Positions 54,344 to 64,000 are shown, counted from the stretch's first letter. The stretch is DNA of 64,000 bases from Flagellimonas ochracea (GCF_009903685.1 NZ_JAAABI010000005.1:1-64000), one strand, 5' to 3'. The notes: generated by a model not told the origin, from the sequence alone. Program-made: numbers and translations.

Positions 54344-55189
54344 TCAAGAAAATTTTGACCAAATACCTCTCCACCGATACTTTCGGACAAACGTGCCCTC
54401 TTCTTTGGTAATGTACCTTGGCAATTTGTGAATGGCCGATTTGAAGTAACCAATAAGTATTTGAAAGTATAATAACGGATTTTTGGCTTGCCAGGCCATC
54501 TTTAAAGCTGCTACCTTTGCTAAAACAAGACCATACCTCATTTTATAAAAGGCTTCACCCTTAGCATGTGCTTTTTTCAAACTGTATCCTCGACCAGTGG
54601 GTCGTAAGTGTTTCACTTGGAGCGATTCGTCGACCAATGTGTGAAAATCATGATATTTGGCAAGTAGGACATCCACAGTATCCCAACCCACGCCGGAACG
54701 AAGTCCTCCAATTTTATTAAAACAAGCCTTGTGGTAAAGTTTGATAGGTCCCCGAATATGAGTTTTATTAGCAATGTTTTCATATACCCATTGCTCTCCT
54801 TTTTTTATGTAAAGAAGTCCGCTGCACATACCCAATTTCCAGTTGGATTGGAAGTGGTTGATCATCATTTCAAAATAATCGGGCGGTAAGATGATGTCGG
54901 CATCAAATTTTCCTATAAGGTCGAATTCAGCAGCATGCTTTAGCCCGTAATTAAAAGTATCCACCACTTTTTTTCCAGGAATATGTTCGTTGGATGACTT
55001 TCGTTGAACCACGTTTATCCAATCATACTTTTGGGAATAGGAGGTTGCAATCTGAAAAGAGTTGTCCGCACTGTTATCATCGACCACGATCAATTCGTTA
55101 GGAAGCAATGTCTGATTGACGAAAGAATCAAGGCATTTAGCCAAATGGGTCGCTTCATTGTGGGCAGGTATGATAATGCTTATTCGCAT
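54344..55189 (-). CDS. Glycosyltransferase family 2 protein
   Basis: The 281-residue product starts with the GT-A entry ISIIIPAHNEATHL and has a DxD-type metal site in KFDADIILP near residue 97. A Trp/Asp stretch SGVGWDTVDVLL near 170 is the acceptor region. No membrane helix is clear. Sugar and acceptor unknown; a role in surface polysaccharide or lipid glycosylation is likely. It follows the methyltransferase on the same strand after 42 bases. Confidence 0.88.
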   Translation of the reverse strand: MRISIIIPAHNEATHLAKCLDSFVNQTLLPNELIVVDDNSADNSFQIATSYSQKYDWINVVQRKSSNEHIPGKKVVDTFNYGLKHAAEFDLIGKFDADIILPPDYFEMMINHFQSNWKLGMCSGLLYIKKGEQWVYENIANKTHIRGPIKLYHKACFNKIGGLRSGVGWDTVDVLLAKYHDFHTLVDESLQVKHLRPTGRGYSLKKAHAKGEAFYKMRYGLVLAKVAALKMAWQAKNPLLYFQILIGYFKSAIHKLPRYITKEEGTFVRKYRWRGIWSKFS

Positions 55190-55231
55190 TGGCTAAAGGT
55201 GCAAAAATCAAATCATAAAATCCAAACAAGT

Positions 55232-55753
55232 TTACTCCCTTTCTGCATAAACGACGTAATACCTTGGTGTAAACAGTCGTAATAGGGGCCTCACACCTAT
55301 TTTTTTTGTGGGATTGGTCCATTTGGCGGTATCTTTTATGGTCCATCCTGCCTTTTCCAGCAACCAATCGAACTGCCAATCCTCAAATTCATGATAGTGT
55401 CGGTCCCAAGGGTCTGTTTTGCTGCGGTATGCTGATGCAAACCACAATTTAAGCGGAATACTCGCCACCAATTTATTGGCTTTCATTTCTTTCAGTACAT
55501 TGAAAGGAGCCAACATGTGTTCAAAAATTTCAAAGGCAGTGATTACATCGGCATTGGAATTTTTTACTTGCTTCCAATCGAGGTCTAGGTCTTGCCCCTT
55601 GGTATTTTCCACGGAATACCCGTGTTGTTTCATAATCTCTGAAAAAGGATTTTCAACACCTAAATCCAAAATGGTTTCCGTAGTATTGATGTGCTTTTTT
55701 AGAAACACAAGGGTATGGCGATAACGCTTATTGGGAAAGTTATTCTCGTACAT
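55232..55753 (-). CDS. Class I SAM-dependent methyltransferase
   Basis: A short (173-residue) methyltransferase with a SAM-binding start ILDLGVENPFSEIM (about 28-41) in place of the more usual DxGxGxG, an acidic loop at GQDLDLDW and the AFEIFEHM segment near 75. The substrate is not known. It is co-oriented with the glycosyltransferase and KAS III-like genes. Confidence 0.8.
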   Translation of the reverse strand: MYENNFPNKRYRHTLVFLKKHINTTETILDLGVENPFSEIMKQHGYSVENTKGQDLDLDWKQVKNSNADVITAFEIFEHMLAPFNVLKEMKANKLVASIPLKLWFASAYRSKTDPWDRHYHEFEDWQFDWLLEKAGWTIKDTAKWTNPTKKIGVRPLLRLFTPRYYVVYAERE

Positions 55754-55864
55754 GGTTCAAAAATCCAAAAAAGAAATTACAATCAAGAAGAAATCTGATC
55801 TTCAGCTATCTTTTTGAATCGTAAGCAAGAGTTTTTGTTGGTATTTCTACGGGAAACAGAATAA

Positions 55865-56923
55865 CTAGATGCGATAAACAATAGCATTTATGTTCATGCC
55901 CGCACCCACGCTTGCGAAAATGACAAGGTCTCCCTTTTCTATTGAATGTGGTTCCAAATCCCCATTTCGAACCAGGTCAAAAAGGGTGGGAATGGTAGCC
56001 ACAGAACTATTGCCCAATTTATGGATGCTCATGGGCATGATGTCCTGAGGCACTTCTTTGCCGTATAAACGGTAAAAACGCTTAACGATGGCCTCATCCA
56101 TTTTTTCGTTGGCTTGGTGAATAAATATTTTCTTCACGTTATTGATGCTTTCACCACTTTCGTCCAAACATGCTGCCATGGCGTTGGGAACATGGGTACA
56201 GGCAAATTCATAGATTTTTCTGCCATGCATTTTGATGTACTTGGTGTTTGGGCAGCCTTCTTCATTATAGGTTTTGTCAAAAAATAAATAAAAGGCCTCA
56301 TTGTTGGCATGTGTTTCAGATGCATGACCTAAGATTTCACCACTTTGGGCATTTGCTTCGATTATTGCAGCTCCAGCACCATCAGAATAAATCATGCTGT
56401 CGCGATCATGTTCATCGACAACCCTTGAAAGGGTTTCGCCGCCTATTACCAAGCATTTTTTAGCAATGCCGCTTTTTATGAATGCGTTGGCCTGGATTAC
56501 CCCTTCAATCCAGCCGGGACAACCGAAAATCATATCATAAGCAACACATTTCGGATTTTTTATTCGAAGCAAGTGCTTAACACGTGTGGCTAAACTGGGC
56601 AGTGTATCTCCCTGAATTGTACCATGCTCAATATCCCCGAAGTTGTGGGCGAAAATTATGTAGTCAAGTTCTTCTCGGTCAATTCCAGCATCTTCAATAG
56701 CTTTTTCCGCAGCAAGATGGCCTAAGTCGGAAGTATTCAGTTGGGGTTTGGCATATCTTCTTTCTGAAATTCCAGTAATGGATTGAAATTTTTCAATGAT
56801 CACATCATTTTCATACCCAAACCGGGCACCATCAGCACCCAAAAATTGATGTTGGAGAAAGTCTTCGTTTTTCGCAATAATGGATGGAATATAACTTCCT
56901 GTGCCCGTAATGCCTATTTTCAT
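55865..56923 (-). CDS. 3-oxoacyl-ACP synthase III-like thiolase-fold enzyme
   Basis: The 352-residue product keeps the KAS III triad: Cys in FGCPGW (near 130), His in FIHQANEK and Asn in KLGNSSVAT. The middle GGETLSRV and YSDGAGAAI blocks are family hallmarks. It should condense an acyl-CoA or acyl donor with malonyl-ACP, but it is a FabH relative outside the main fab cluster, so its chain could be a branched starter or a special lipid. Monocistronic or first of a three-gene run with the methyltransferase and glycosyltransferase. Confidence 0.88.
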   Translation of the reverse strand: MKIGITGTGSYIPSIIAKNEDFLQHQFLGADGARFGYENDVIIEKFQSITGISERRYAKPQLNTSDLGHLAAEKAIEDAGIDREELDYIIFAHNFGDIEHGTIQGDTLPSLATRVKHLLRIKNPKCVAYDMIFGCPGWIEGVIQANAFIKSGIAKKCLVIGGETLSRVVDEHDRDSMIYSDGAGAAIIEANAQSGEILGHASETHANNEAFYLFFDKTYNEEGCPNTKYIKMHGRKIYEFACTHVPNAMAACLDESGESINNVKKIFIHQANEKMDEAIVKRFYRLYGKEVPQDIMPMSIHKLGNSSVATIPTLFDLVRNGDLEPHSIEKGDLVIFASVGAGMNINAIVYRI

Positions 56924-57083
56924 GCGGAGGTTTTAATTGCTAATATAGTGGTAATAAGCTCCTTTCCTATGCGCGCATAAGAGTTTTTACGATGTCCAAG
57001 GTCCGTTTAAATGCCTATCAAACAGAAAAAGTGCTGATAGTCACCCTATATCCACGCTTATTCTTTATGCTGACAGTTTCTTT

Positions 57084-59936
57084 CTATACCTCAGCGTATG
57101 CTTCGATAGGAGTACAGGTGCAAATTAAATTACGATCCCCAAAAGCTTCATCTGTTCGTCTAATGCTCGGCCAAAACTTGTTTTCTGAAACATAGGGCAG
57201 AGGAAACGCAGCTTTTTGCCTACTATAGGGGTAATCCCATGAATCGCTGGTGACCATATCCAACGTATGCGGGGCATTTTTCAAAACATTGTTCGGCTCA
57301 TCAGAGGCAACCTCATCAATTTCTGCCCGAATTGCAATCATGGCATCACAAAATCTATCCAACTCTGCCAAGCTTTCACTTTCTGTAGGTTCAATCATCA
57401 TTGTCCCAGCTACTGGGAAGGAAACGGTGGGGGCATGGAATCCGTAGTCCATCAATCGTTTGGCGATGTCTGTAACTTCTATACCGTGTACCTTAAATGG
57501 TCTGCAATCCACAATCATCTCATGGGCCGCACGACCTTTCTCGCCAGTGTACAATACTTCAAACCTTCCTTTAAGTCGATCTTTGATGTAATTGGCATTG
57601 AGGATGGCTATTTCGGTAGCTTCAGTTAATCCTTCAGCCCCCAACATTTTTATATATCCGTAGGATATAAGACAAGCCAAAGCACTACCCCATGGAGCTG
57701 CTGATATGGCTGTTATTCCTTGTTTACCCCCGGTTTCTACCACGGGATTGCCAGGAAGGAAGGGCTTCAGTTGTTCCGCGACACAAATGGGTCCTACGCC
57801 AGGACCTCCGCCTCCATGTGGAATGGCAAAGGTTTTGTGAAGGTTTAGGTGGCATACATCCGCTCCAATGGTGGCTGGATTTGTCAATCCTACCTGGGCG
57901 TTCATATTGGCACCGTCCATATAGACCTGTCCGCCATGTTCGTGTATTAAATCCGTTATTTTGATGATGGAAGACTCGAAAACACCATGGGTAGAGGGAT
58001 AGGTGACCATTAAGGCCGCTAGGTTATCTGAATGCAACATCACTTTTTCCTCTAGATCAGCCACATCGATGTTTCCTCTTTCATCGGTTTTGGTCACGAC
58101 CACCTTCATGCCCGCCATTACTGCTGAAGCAGGATTGGTACCGTGCGCTGAAGCTGGGATAATACATATGTTTCGATGTCCTTCGTCCCGTGATTCATGA
58201 TAAGCACGAATCACCATCAATCCAGCATATTCCCCCTGCGCCCCTGAATTGGGCTGAAGGGATGTTCCAGCAAATCCGGTAATCTCGTTCAATTGTGACT
58301 CCAACGACTGAATCATTTCTTGATAGCCTTTAGCTTGATCCAAGGGAACAAACGGATGAATATTGCCCCAGTTGGCCCAACTCAAAGGCAACATTTCAGA
58401 AGCGGCATTCAATTTCATGGTACAGCTTCCCAGTGAAATCATCGAGTGATTTAGGGCAAGATCCTTACGCTCCAGTTTTTTGATGTAGCGCATCAACTCT
58501 GTTTCTGAATGATAGGAATTAAACACCTCGTGTTCTAAAAATGAAGATTGACGTTTCAGTGGACTTGAAATAATTTCCTCTACTTCAGAAGGCAGTGAAC
58601 TGTCTTTTTCGATTTTTTGGGATACAGAAAAACAGTTGAGCAAAAGTTCAAGATCTTGTTCCGAAGTTGCTTCATGTAACGAGATGGAAACATGGTCAGC
58701 ATCTATATAGTTTAAGTTGACCCCTTTTCCTTCGGAGACTTCTTTAAGTGTTGCAACATCTTGAACTTTTAATTTGATGGTGTCAAAATATTCCGTATTC
58801 AGCTGCTTAATCCCCAAATCTTGTAAACCTTCAGATAGCTTTCGAGTCTGGAGGTGTACTTTGTTGGCAATATACTTTAATCCGTTAGGCCCATGGTACA
58901 CGGCATACATGCCCGCCATTACGGCCAATAAAACCTGTGCAGTACAGATATTGGAGGTTGCCTTATCTCTTTTTATATGTTGTTCACGGGTCTGAAGGGC
59001 CATACGGAGGGCCCTATTGCCATCGGTATCCTTTGTCACTCCAATTATTCTACCTGGAATACTCCTTTTATATTCTTCCTTGGTAGCAAAGAAAGCAGCA
59101 TGTGGCCCGCCATATCCCAAAGGGATTCCAAAACGTTGGGTAGTGCCAACCACCACGTCTACACCCCATTCGCCGGGAGGGGTCAGCAAAACCAAACTTA
59201 AAATGTCGGCTGCAACGGCAACTTTTATATCATTTTCCATTGCCTTTTGCACAAAACCGGCATAGTCATGAACTTGTCCGTGTTTTCCTGGATATTGAAG
59301 CATAGCACCGTAATAGCCTTCTGAAAAATCAAAAGCCTGATGATTTCCAATAACCAACTCTATTCCTAATGGTATAGAGCGCGTTTTTAGCAAGCTTAAG
59401 GTTTGTGGCAATATTTCTTCAGAGACAAAAAACTTAACTGCCCCATCCTTTTTTTGTTGTCTGGAACGCACATCGAACAACATGGTCATGGCCTCAGCAG
59501 CGGCCGTACTTTCATCCAACAACGAAGCATTTGCAAGCTCCATTCCTGTTAAATCGGTCACCATGGTCTGAAAATTAAGCAATGCTTCCAATCTTCCTTG
59601 GGCAATTTCGGCCTGATAGGGCGTATAGGCGGTATACCATCCCGGATTTTCCAAGATATTTCGTTTAATCACCGAAGGAGTGAGCGATTCATGGTAACCT
59701 AGTCCTATAAAGGTTTTGAACACCTTGTTCTTGCTGGATAATTCTTGAACATGAGCCAAGAATTCATGTTCACTTATACCTTTTGGAAGGTTTAACGCTT
59801 TCTTTAGCTTGATATCACCGGGAATGGTCTCGTTGATTAATTGTTCCATGTTTTCGACGCTAATGGTCTCAAACATTTTTGAAAGATCTTTCTCCGTGAT
59901 GCCAATGTGTCTGGCAGCAAATACTTCTGTGTTCAT
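57084..59936 (-). CDS. gcvP: Glycine dehydrogenase (aminomethyl-transferring), P-protein
   Basis: P-protein decarboxylates glycine with pyridoxal phosphate and passes the methylamine group to the lipoyl H-protein. The 950-residue product is the fused full-length form: the N-terminal half has [12 protein letters not shown], and the C-terminal half has the PLP lysine in [18 protein letters not shown] (near residue 700). Length is normal. A TAnnTTTG promoter lies 20-27 bases upstream and no glycine riboswitch is seen. gcvT and gcvH are elsewhere. Confidence 0.96.
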   Translation of the reverse strand: MNTEVFAARHIGITEKDLSKMFETISVENMEQLINETIPGDIKLKKALNLPKGISEHEFLAHVQELSSKNKVFKTFIGLGYHESLTPSVIKRNILENPGWYTAYTPYQAEIAQGRLEALLNFQTMVTDLTGMELANASLLDESTAAAEAMTMLFDVRSRQQKKDGAVKFFVSEEILPQTLSLLKTRSIPLGIELVIGNHQAFDFSEGYYGAMLQYPGKHGQVHDYAGFVQKAMENDIKVAVAADILSLVLLTPPGEWGVDVVVGTTQRFGIPLGYGGPHAAFFATKEEYKRSIPGRIIGVTKDTDGNRALRMALQTREQHIKRDKATSNICTAQVLLAVMAGMYAVYHGPNGLKYIANKVHLQTRKLSEGLQDLGIKQLNTEYFDTIKLKVQDVATLKEVSEGKGVNLNYIDADHVSISLHEATSEQDLELLLNCFSVSQKIEKDSSLPSEVEEIISSPLKRQSSFLEHEVFNSYHSETELMRYIKKLERKDLALNHSMISLGSCTMKLNAASEMLPLSWANWGNIHPFVPLDQAKGYQEMIQSLESQLNEITGFAGTSLQPNSGAQGEYAGLMVIRAYHESRDEGHRNICIIPASAHGTNPASAVMAGMKVVVTKTDERGNIDVADLEEKVMLHSDNLAALMVTYPSTHGVFESSIIKITDLIHEHGGQVYMDGANMNAQVGLTNPATIGADVCHLNLHKTFAIPHGGGGPGVGPICVAEQLKPFLPGNPVVETGGKQGITAISAAPWGSALACLISYGYIKMLGAEGLTEATEIAILNANYIKDRLKGRFEVLYTGEKGRAAHEMIVDCRPFKVHGIEVTDIAKRLMDYGFHAPTVSFPVAGTMMIEPTESESLAELDRFCDAMIAIRAEIDEVASDEPNNVLKNAPHTLDMVTSDSWDYPYSRQKAAFPLPYVSENKFWPSIRRTDEAFGDRNLICTCTPIEAYAEV

Positions 59937-59955
59937 ATTAATCCAATAAAGTGCA

Positions 59956-59963
59956 CAAAATTA
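59956..59963 (-). promoter_or_regulatory. Candidate -7 promoter element of gcvP
   Basis: The minus strand reads TAATTTTG, a full match to TAnnTTTG, 19 bases before the gcvP ATG, and a TTG lies 23 bases further upstream, near the accepted -33 spacing range. Confidence 0.5.
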
Positions 59964-60061
59964 GGGATAAATTCGATGAAAATAGTCAATTTTGAGAGTC
60001 TCAGAATCAAAATTGTTAACTGTGAATCAATTGGTGAGGTTTTGGGAATGTAATTGGTTTG

Positions 60062-60886
60062 ATGGGCACTTTAAAATTCATTTTTAACTTTTACTTAAAT
60101 GCCAGCATACACGTCTCTTTGGCTGTAGTATCCCTTGCTGCCATTACCTTTGATTTGTTGGCCATTTCTTGGAATTTTTTTCTGCTTGGATTTGTTTTTT
60201 TTGCTAGTGTGGTCTGCTACAATTTTGTGAAGTATGGTGTTGAAGCGCATAAGTATTTGATTGTCTCCAATGCGTACCACAGGGCTATTCAGGTGTTTAG
60301 TTTTCTTTCTTTCGGCTTCGCTATTTACTTTTTATGGTATTTATCCCCTAAAATATGGGTTGCAGTGTTTGTTTTGGGCATTTTATCTACTCTATATGCA
60401 GTGCCCATGTTGCCAAACTTAAAAAACTTGAGGAGTCTAGGTGGCTTTAAGATTTATATTGTTGCATTGGTGTGGGTTGGCTTTACGGCTTTGCTCCCAA
60501 TTTTAGATGCCAATGTTTTACCCACGTGGGATTTGGGGATGCTATGCCTTCAGCGCTTCATCCTTGTTTTGATACTGATATTGCCTTTTGAAATTCGGGA
60601 TATGCATCGGGATGACAAAGCTTTAAAGACTTTGCCCCAGGTTATTGGACCGAAAAAAACCCAAAAACTGGGGCTGGTGCTGATCGGCATCTTTTTTTTA
60701 TTGACATTTTTTAAGGATGTCGTTGATGGAAAGGAAGTTTTACTGCGGTCTGTTTTGGTCTTATTTTTGGTGCTTATCTTTCTTTTTGACCAAAGAAGAC
60801 AATCCAACTACTTTGCTTCATTTTGGGTGGAAGGAATCCCGATTTTTTGGCTGGTCCTTTTTAGGTTCGTAAACGAATTCTTCTAA
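60062..60886 (+). CDS. UbiA-like membrane prenyltransferase-family protein
   Basis: The start is the ATG at 60062 (274 residues); a TTG one codon earlier is ignored. The product has about eight hydrophobic helices. The second aspartate motif is visible as EIRDMHRDDKALKT, but the first motif, normally NDxxDxxxD, reads NFVKYGVEAH and has no Asp. That makes ordinary prenyl transfer doubtful. Its TAA stop overlaps the anti-sigma gene's TAG across the shared bases CTAA. Confidence 0.8.
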   Translation: MGTLKFIFNFYLNASIHVSLAVVSLAAITFDLLAISWNFFLLGFVFFASVVCYNFVKYGVEAHKYLIVSNAYHRAIQVFSFLSFGFAIYFLWYLSPKIWVAVFVLGILSTLYAVPMLPNLKNLRSLGGFKIYIVALVWVGFTALLPILDANVLPTWDLGMLCLQRFILVLILILPFEIRDMHRDDKALKTLPQVIGPKKTQKLGLVLIGIFFLLTFFKDVVDGKEVLLRSVLVLFLVLIFLFDQRRQSNYFASFWVEGIPIFWLVLFRFVNEFF

Positions 60887-61113
60887 AGATGTTTCTCCAA
60901 ATCCTTCTTCATCGATTTTTTGTCGTTTTCGGAAAGTACTTGCATATCTGCACGGTCACAAAGCGAGGTCAATGTTTTGTTTTGCTTTGAGAATTTAGCA
61001 CAGGCTCTACAATACAAGATATGCAAGCGGAGTTTGAGAATTTCCCAAAGACTTGCTTCCTTGTATTGTGATCTAGTACAGATATGTGCTGCCTCGTCGC
61101 AGGAAATCTTCAT
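60883..61113 (-). CDS. Small soluble zinc anti-sigma factor
   Basis: The 76-residue product has the ZAS motif HILYCRAC (H31, C35, C38), preceded by another Cys/His pair (C5, H10, C12), as in short anti-sigma factors that hold a zinc ion and clamp an ECF sigma. No membrane helix is present. It begins two bases after the sigma gene stop, so the pair is one operon. The signal that frees the sigma factor is unknown. Confidence 0.88.
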   Translation of the reverse strand: MKISCDEAAHICTRSQYKEASLWEILKLRLHILYCRACAKFSKQNKTLTSLCDRADMQVLSENDKKSMKKDLEKHL

Positions 61114-61115
61114 AA

Positions 61116-61670
61116 CTAAAACCAGTTTTCATTTAAACAACCCATAAGTGCCGTTCTCGCCCTATGGATCATTACCCACAGATTGGACGGATTTATACCC
61201 AATTCATTACAAATGTCCTCTGTGGCCATTCCTTGAATCGTTTTCATTGTAAAGACCTGGGATTGCTTCTGAGGTAACTTGGAAATGCATTCTTGTATCG
61301 CAAGCCCAAGTTCCTCATTCTCCAAAATGTTGTCCCCATCTTGGCTAAATGGGTCAGCTACCTGTTCTTCCAGCCAATCCCCTTCGGAATCACTACTTGG
61401 ACTGTAGTTGATACGTACTTCTGCTTTTCCCTTTTTGGAGTTGATCTTTCGATAATGATCGATCACCTTACGCTTAAGTATGGCTATCAACCATGTCCGT
61501 TCGGCAGCATTGCCCTTATAGTTTTTGGCAGAATTCAATCCAGCTATAAAAGTTTCTTGAACCAAGTCTTTGGCAAGTTCAGCATCACTTACCCGTGCTA
61601 CTGCATAATTGAACAAGTAGTCGGCATATTGGTCTACCCAATTTTCAGGATGAAGTTTGTGTGCTGCCAT
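61116..61670 (-). CDS. ECF-type RNA polymerase sigma-70 factor
   Basis: The 184-residue product has region 2 (about 10-75, with DAELAKDLVQETFIAGL and ERTWLIAILKRKVIDHYRK) and region 4 (about 120-175, with LPQKQSQVFTMKTIQG and GINPSNLWVMIHRARTAL), as in extracytoplasmic function sigma factors. An acidic loop with many Ser, Asp and Glu residues separates the two. It precedes its likely anti-sigma factor. Possible self-promoter element just upstream. Confidence 0.93.
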   Translation of the reverse strand: MAAHKLHPENWVDQYADYLFNYAVARVSDAELAKDLVQETFIAGLNSAKNYKGNAAERTWLIAILKRKVIDHYRKINSKKGKAEVRINYSPSSDSEGDWLEEQVADPFSQDGDNILENEELGLAIQECISKLPQKQSQVFTMKTIQGMATEDICNELGINPSNLWVMIHRARTALMGCLNENWF

Positions 61671-61684
61671 ATTTTATGAGGTAT

Positions 61685-61692
61685 CAAAAATA
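61685..61692 (-). promoter_or_regulatory. Candidate -7 promoter element of the sigma factor gene
   Basis: The minus strand reads TATTTTTG, a full match to TAnnTTTG, 14 bases before the sigma factor ATG, giving a very short leader. Confidence 0.45.
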
Positions 61693-61904
61693 GTGGATTT
61701 TATGCAATGAACTCCTAGAAAGGTCTTCCAAAATGGTAATACCTGATGCTAAATGCATATTGAGGTTTTTCGTTTAAAGAGACTATGCTGGCATATATCT
61801 TTTGAATCAATATATATGAAGTTGTCCATGATGTTATAAAAGTCAAATTATTTTGTAAATTGTTATTAACCAGAATAATAGAACAAATCAATCAGCCTAT
61901 CCTT

Positions 61905-62267
61905 ATGAAGAAACTTTCCATGTTAACTGCCCTGCTTATTCTTTTCAATAGTTGTTATAGTTATAAAAGTCTGGAATTTCCTGAAATGGATTTTGTGGTT
62001 GGAGAAAAATATGAGATAAGGGTGGGGGACCGAGAGATGGAAAAAGTCCTGGTAAACCAAGTGACAGATTCAACGATAATTGTGCTTCAGAATAAAACTG
62101 AAATCACAATTAAAAAATCAATGGTCACCGAGAGTAAACTAAGAAAATTTTCCATGGGTAAAACCATAGCAGCTTGCACCCTTGGGGTATTGCTGACCAT
62201 TGTAACCATAGGAACTATCTCTTGGTCGAGTGGAAGCGGAAATGGAGCAACCTTTGAATGTTGCTAA
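61905..62267 (+). CDS. Small lipoprotein of unknown function
   Basis: The ATG at 61905 gives a lipoprotein signal with lipobox Cys17 (LLILFNSC); an upstream TTG 15 codons earlier is rejected. The 120-residue product has a beta-rich middle and a hydrophobic helix near the C-terminus (MGKTIAACTLGVLLTIVTIGTI, shown in part) ending in CC. No domain is recognised. Its TAA overlaps the M3 peptidase TAG across CTAA at 62264-62267. Confidence 0.72.
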   Translation: MKKLSMLTALLILFNSCYSYKSLEFPEMDFVVGEKYEIRVGDREMEKVLVNQVTDSTIIVLQNKTEITIKKSMVTESKLRKFSMGKTIAACTLGVLLTIVTIGTISWSSGSGNGATFECC

Positions 62268-64000
62268 TTTTGTATCTTAAGTAATCCCGCTCTTTCCAAT
62301 AATGCATCAATGTTAGGTTCCGCACCTCTAAATCGCTTATAAAGTACCATGGGGTTTTCCGTTCCCCCTTTGGACAGGATGTGTTTCTTGAATTTATCTG
62401 CAATGTTCCTATTGAATATACCTTGCTTCTTGAAATGGGCAAAGGCATCTGCATCCAATACTTCTGCCCACTTGTAGCTATAATAGCCTGATGAGTACCC
62501 ACCTTGAAAAATATGGGAGAATGATGTACTCATGCACGTTTCTGCTGTTTCTGGAAACAATTTGGTACCCTTAAATGCTTCAACTTCATGAGCCTTCACA
62601 TTTTCGATTTTAGAAGGGTCTTTTCCATGCCAGGCCATATCCAGAAAACCAAAGCTCAATTGACGAACCGTGGCCATACCTTCTTGAAAGGTAGCGGATT
62701 CCTTGATTTTTTCCACCAGTTCCATGGGTATCAATTCACCTGTTTCATAATGATGGGCAAAAAGCTCCAAAGCTTCTCGCTCATAGCACCAGTTCTCCAT
62801 GATTTGACTGGGCAACTCTACAAAGTCCCAGTACACGGAAGTTCCGGACAGCCCTGGATAGACGGTGTTCGCCAACATACCATGCAATCCATGCCCAAAT
62901 TCGTGAAACAAGGTGGTTACCTCATTAAATGTGAGCAAAGACGGTTTGGATTCTGTAGATCGGGTAAAATTACAGACATTGGAAATGTGGGGCCTGTTGT
63001 TTTTGCCATTTTGCTGATACTGGGGTTTGTAGGAAGTCATCCAAGCGCCACCTCGTTTTCCAGGTCTGGGATGAAAATCGGCGTAAAACAAGGAAATGAA
63101 TTCTCCGGAATCATCATAAACTTCAAAGGTTTTTACTTCTTCATGGTACTTGTCCACATCAAAAACTTCTTTGAAATGCAAGCCAAACAACTTCTCGGAT
63201 ACTTTGAAAACGCCCGAAATGACATTTTCCAATTTAAAATAGGGCTTCAATATTTCATCATCCAAATTAAACAGCTTCTGTTTTAACTTTTCAGAATAAT
63301 AGGCACTGTCCCATTTTTCCAATCGGTCAATGCCATCCAATTCCATGGCGAAAGTTTGTAATTGCTCAAATTCCCTTTTGGCCGCAGGTAATGCCTTTTC
63401 TAGAAGTTCATTAAGAAAATCCATAACCTTTTCCGGAGTTTCGGCCATACGTTCTTCCAAAACAAAATGGGTATTTGTCGGGTAGCCCAATAAATTGGCC
63501 CGCTCATATCGTAATCTTACAATTTGGAGCACATTTTCCCGATTGTCCAGTTCGTCATTATGAAATCCTTTACTGCCGAAAGCCAGGGACAATTTTTTAC
63601 GTAACTCCCTGTTCTCGGCATATTTCATAAAGGGGATGTAGCTGGGGTAGTCCAAAGTTATGAGCCAACCGTCCTTATCTTTTGATTTTGCCAACTGGGC
63701 CGCAGCCTCCTTTATTCCCTCGGGAAGTCCTTTCACATCTTCTTCGGAAGTGAGCAAAAGTTCATATTTATTGGTCTCTGCAAGCACATTTTCGCCAAAC
63801 TTGAGCTTCAATTGAGCTAATTCCGTATCGATTTTACGCAATCGCTTCTTGTCTTTTTCATTGAGATTAGCTCCATTGCGGCTGAATTTTTTATACCGCT
63901 TTTCCAATAGGGTGTCCTGTTCGGGCGTAAGGTCAAGAGTTGCCCTTTGGGCATAGACCGATTTTATCCTTTTGAAAAGCCCTGCGTTCAAAATAACGTC
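62264..64000 (-). CDS. M3-family zinc metallopeptidase, 5' end beyond the window
   Basis: At least 578 codons are present; the frame stays open to the window edge, and the N-terminal roughly 110 residues (family length about 680) are missing. The HEFGH zinc motif (LFHEFGHGLHGML) and the downstream catalytic segment with Glu are typical of M3 oligopeptidases. The substrate is short peptides, in the cytoplasm or periplasm depending on the unseen N-terminus. Confidence 0.93.
   Translation of the reverse strand, partial: DVILNAGLFKRIKSVYAQRATLDLTPEQDTLLEKRYKKFSRNGANLNEKDKKRLRKIDTELAQLKLKFGENVLAETNKYELLLTSEEDVKGLPEGIKEAAAQLAKSKDKDGWLITLDYPSYIPFMKYAENRELRKKLSLAFGSKGFHNDELDNRENVLQIVRLRYERANLLGYPTNTHFVLEERMAETPEKVMDFLNELLEKALPAAKREFEQLQTFAMELDGIDRLEKWDSAYYSEKLKQKLFNLDDEILKPYFKLENVISGVFKVSEKLFGLHFKEVFDVDKYHEEVKTFEVYDDSGEFISLFYADFHPRPGKRGGAWMTSYKPQYQQNGKNNRPHISNVCNFTRSTESKPSLLTFNEVTTLFHEFGHGLHGMLANTVYPGLSGTSVYWDFVELPSQIMENWCYEREALELFAHHYETGELIPMELVEKIKESATFQEGMATVRQLSFGFLDMAWHGKDPSKIENVKAHEVEAFKGTKLFPETAETCMSTSFSHIFQGGYSSGYYSYKWAEVLDADAFAHFKKQGIFNRNIADKFKKHILSKGGTENPMVLYKRFRGAEPNIDALLERAGLLKIQN

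Noticed and set aside
59937..60058. Glycine riboswitch before gcvP
   Set aside because: The 122-base gap holds only a promoter element; no double aptamer or long leader is present.
62588..63286. 232-codon plus-strand frame inside the M3 peptidase gene
   Set aside because: It is antisense to a well-conserved zinc peptidase and shows no domain of its own.

Overview
The window is chromosomal DNA of a member of the Flavobacteriaceae (Bacteroidota), most likely a marine genus. This rests on gldJ and porV (gliding and type IX secretion), a SusC/SusD pair, a type IX C-terminal sorting domain, a clade II (Sec-type, lipoprotein) nosZ, the bacteroidete -7 promoter element TAnnTTTG in front of several genes, and an AT-rich background. 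The genus is inferred; no marker gene settles it. No phage, insertion sequence or CRISPR array was seen.

Layout. Positions 1-91 are the 3' end of a 5S rRNA closing an rRNA operon. Next come a sugar permease of the MFS superfamily, glutamate synthase gltBD (minus strand), an acyl-CoA dehydrogenase and the Na+/H+ antiporter nhaD. An exbB-exbD-tonB-folC run with 1-base start/stop overlaps leads to tRNA-Val(UAC). From 14083 to 21914 lies a nitrous oxide reduction island: a divergent Rrf2 regulator with three Fe-S-type cysteines, a lipoprotein cytochrome c, a fasciclin lipoprotein, nosZ, a NosB-like membrane protein, nosL, a small cupin, nosD, nosF and nosY. A perfect FNR/CRP-type palindrome sits in the divergent promoter. 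From 21958 to 26565 is a trans-4-hydroxyproline catabolic set (AraC regulator, DapA-family deaminase, semialdehyde dehydrogenase, epimerase) without its oxidase.

26610-37987 holds rpsU behind a possibly broken small gene, tRNA-Val(GAC), a 6-pyruvoyl/6-carboxytetrahydropterin synthase, a susC-susD-lipoprotein operon with an AraC-type regulator, murF and gldJ. 38366-48057 runs mostly on the plus strand: porV, cdd, pdhA, pdhC, an M28 peptidase, an SDR, a SprT-like protein, manC and a DUF389 membrane protein, with two REP-like palindromes at 45351-45503. 48096-56923 holds mlaFE, a PafA-like phosphatase, a large secreted protein with eleven 43-residue MopE-type Asp/Cys repeats whose reading frame is cut from its type IX sorting signal by one TGA codon, a glycosyltransferase, a methyltransferase and a KAS III-like enzyme. 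The end carries gcvP, a UbiA-like membrane protein, an ECF sigma/zinc anti-sigma pair, a small lipoprotein and a window-truncated M3 peptidase.

Several obvious alternative starts (TTG just upstream of a better ATG, or long N-terminal extensions) were trimmed; each case is noted in its entry.
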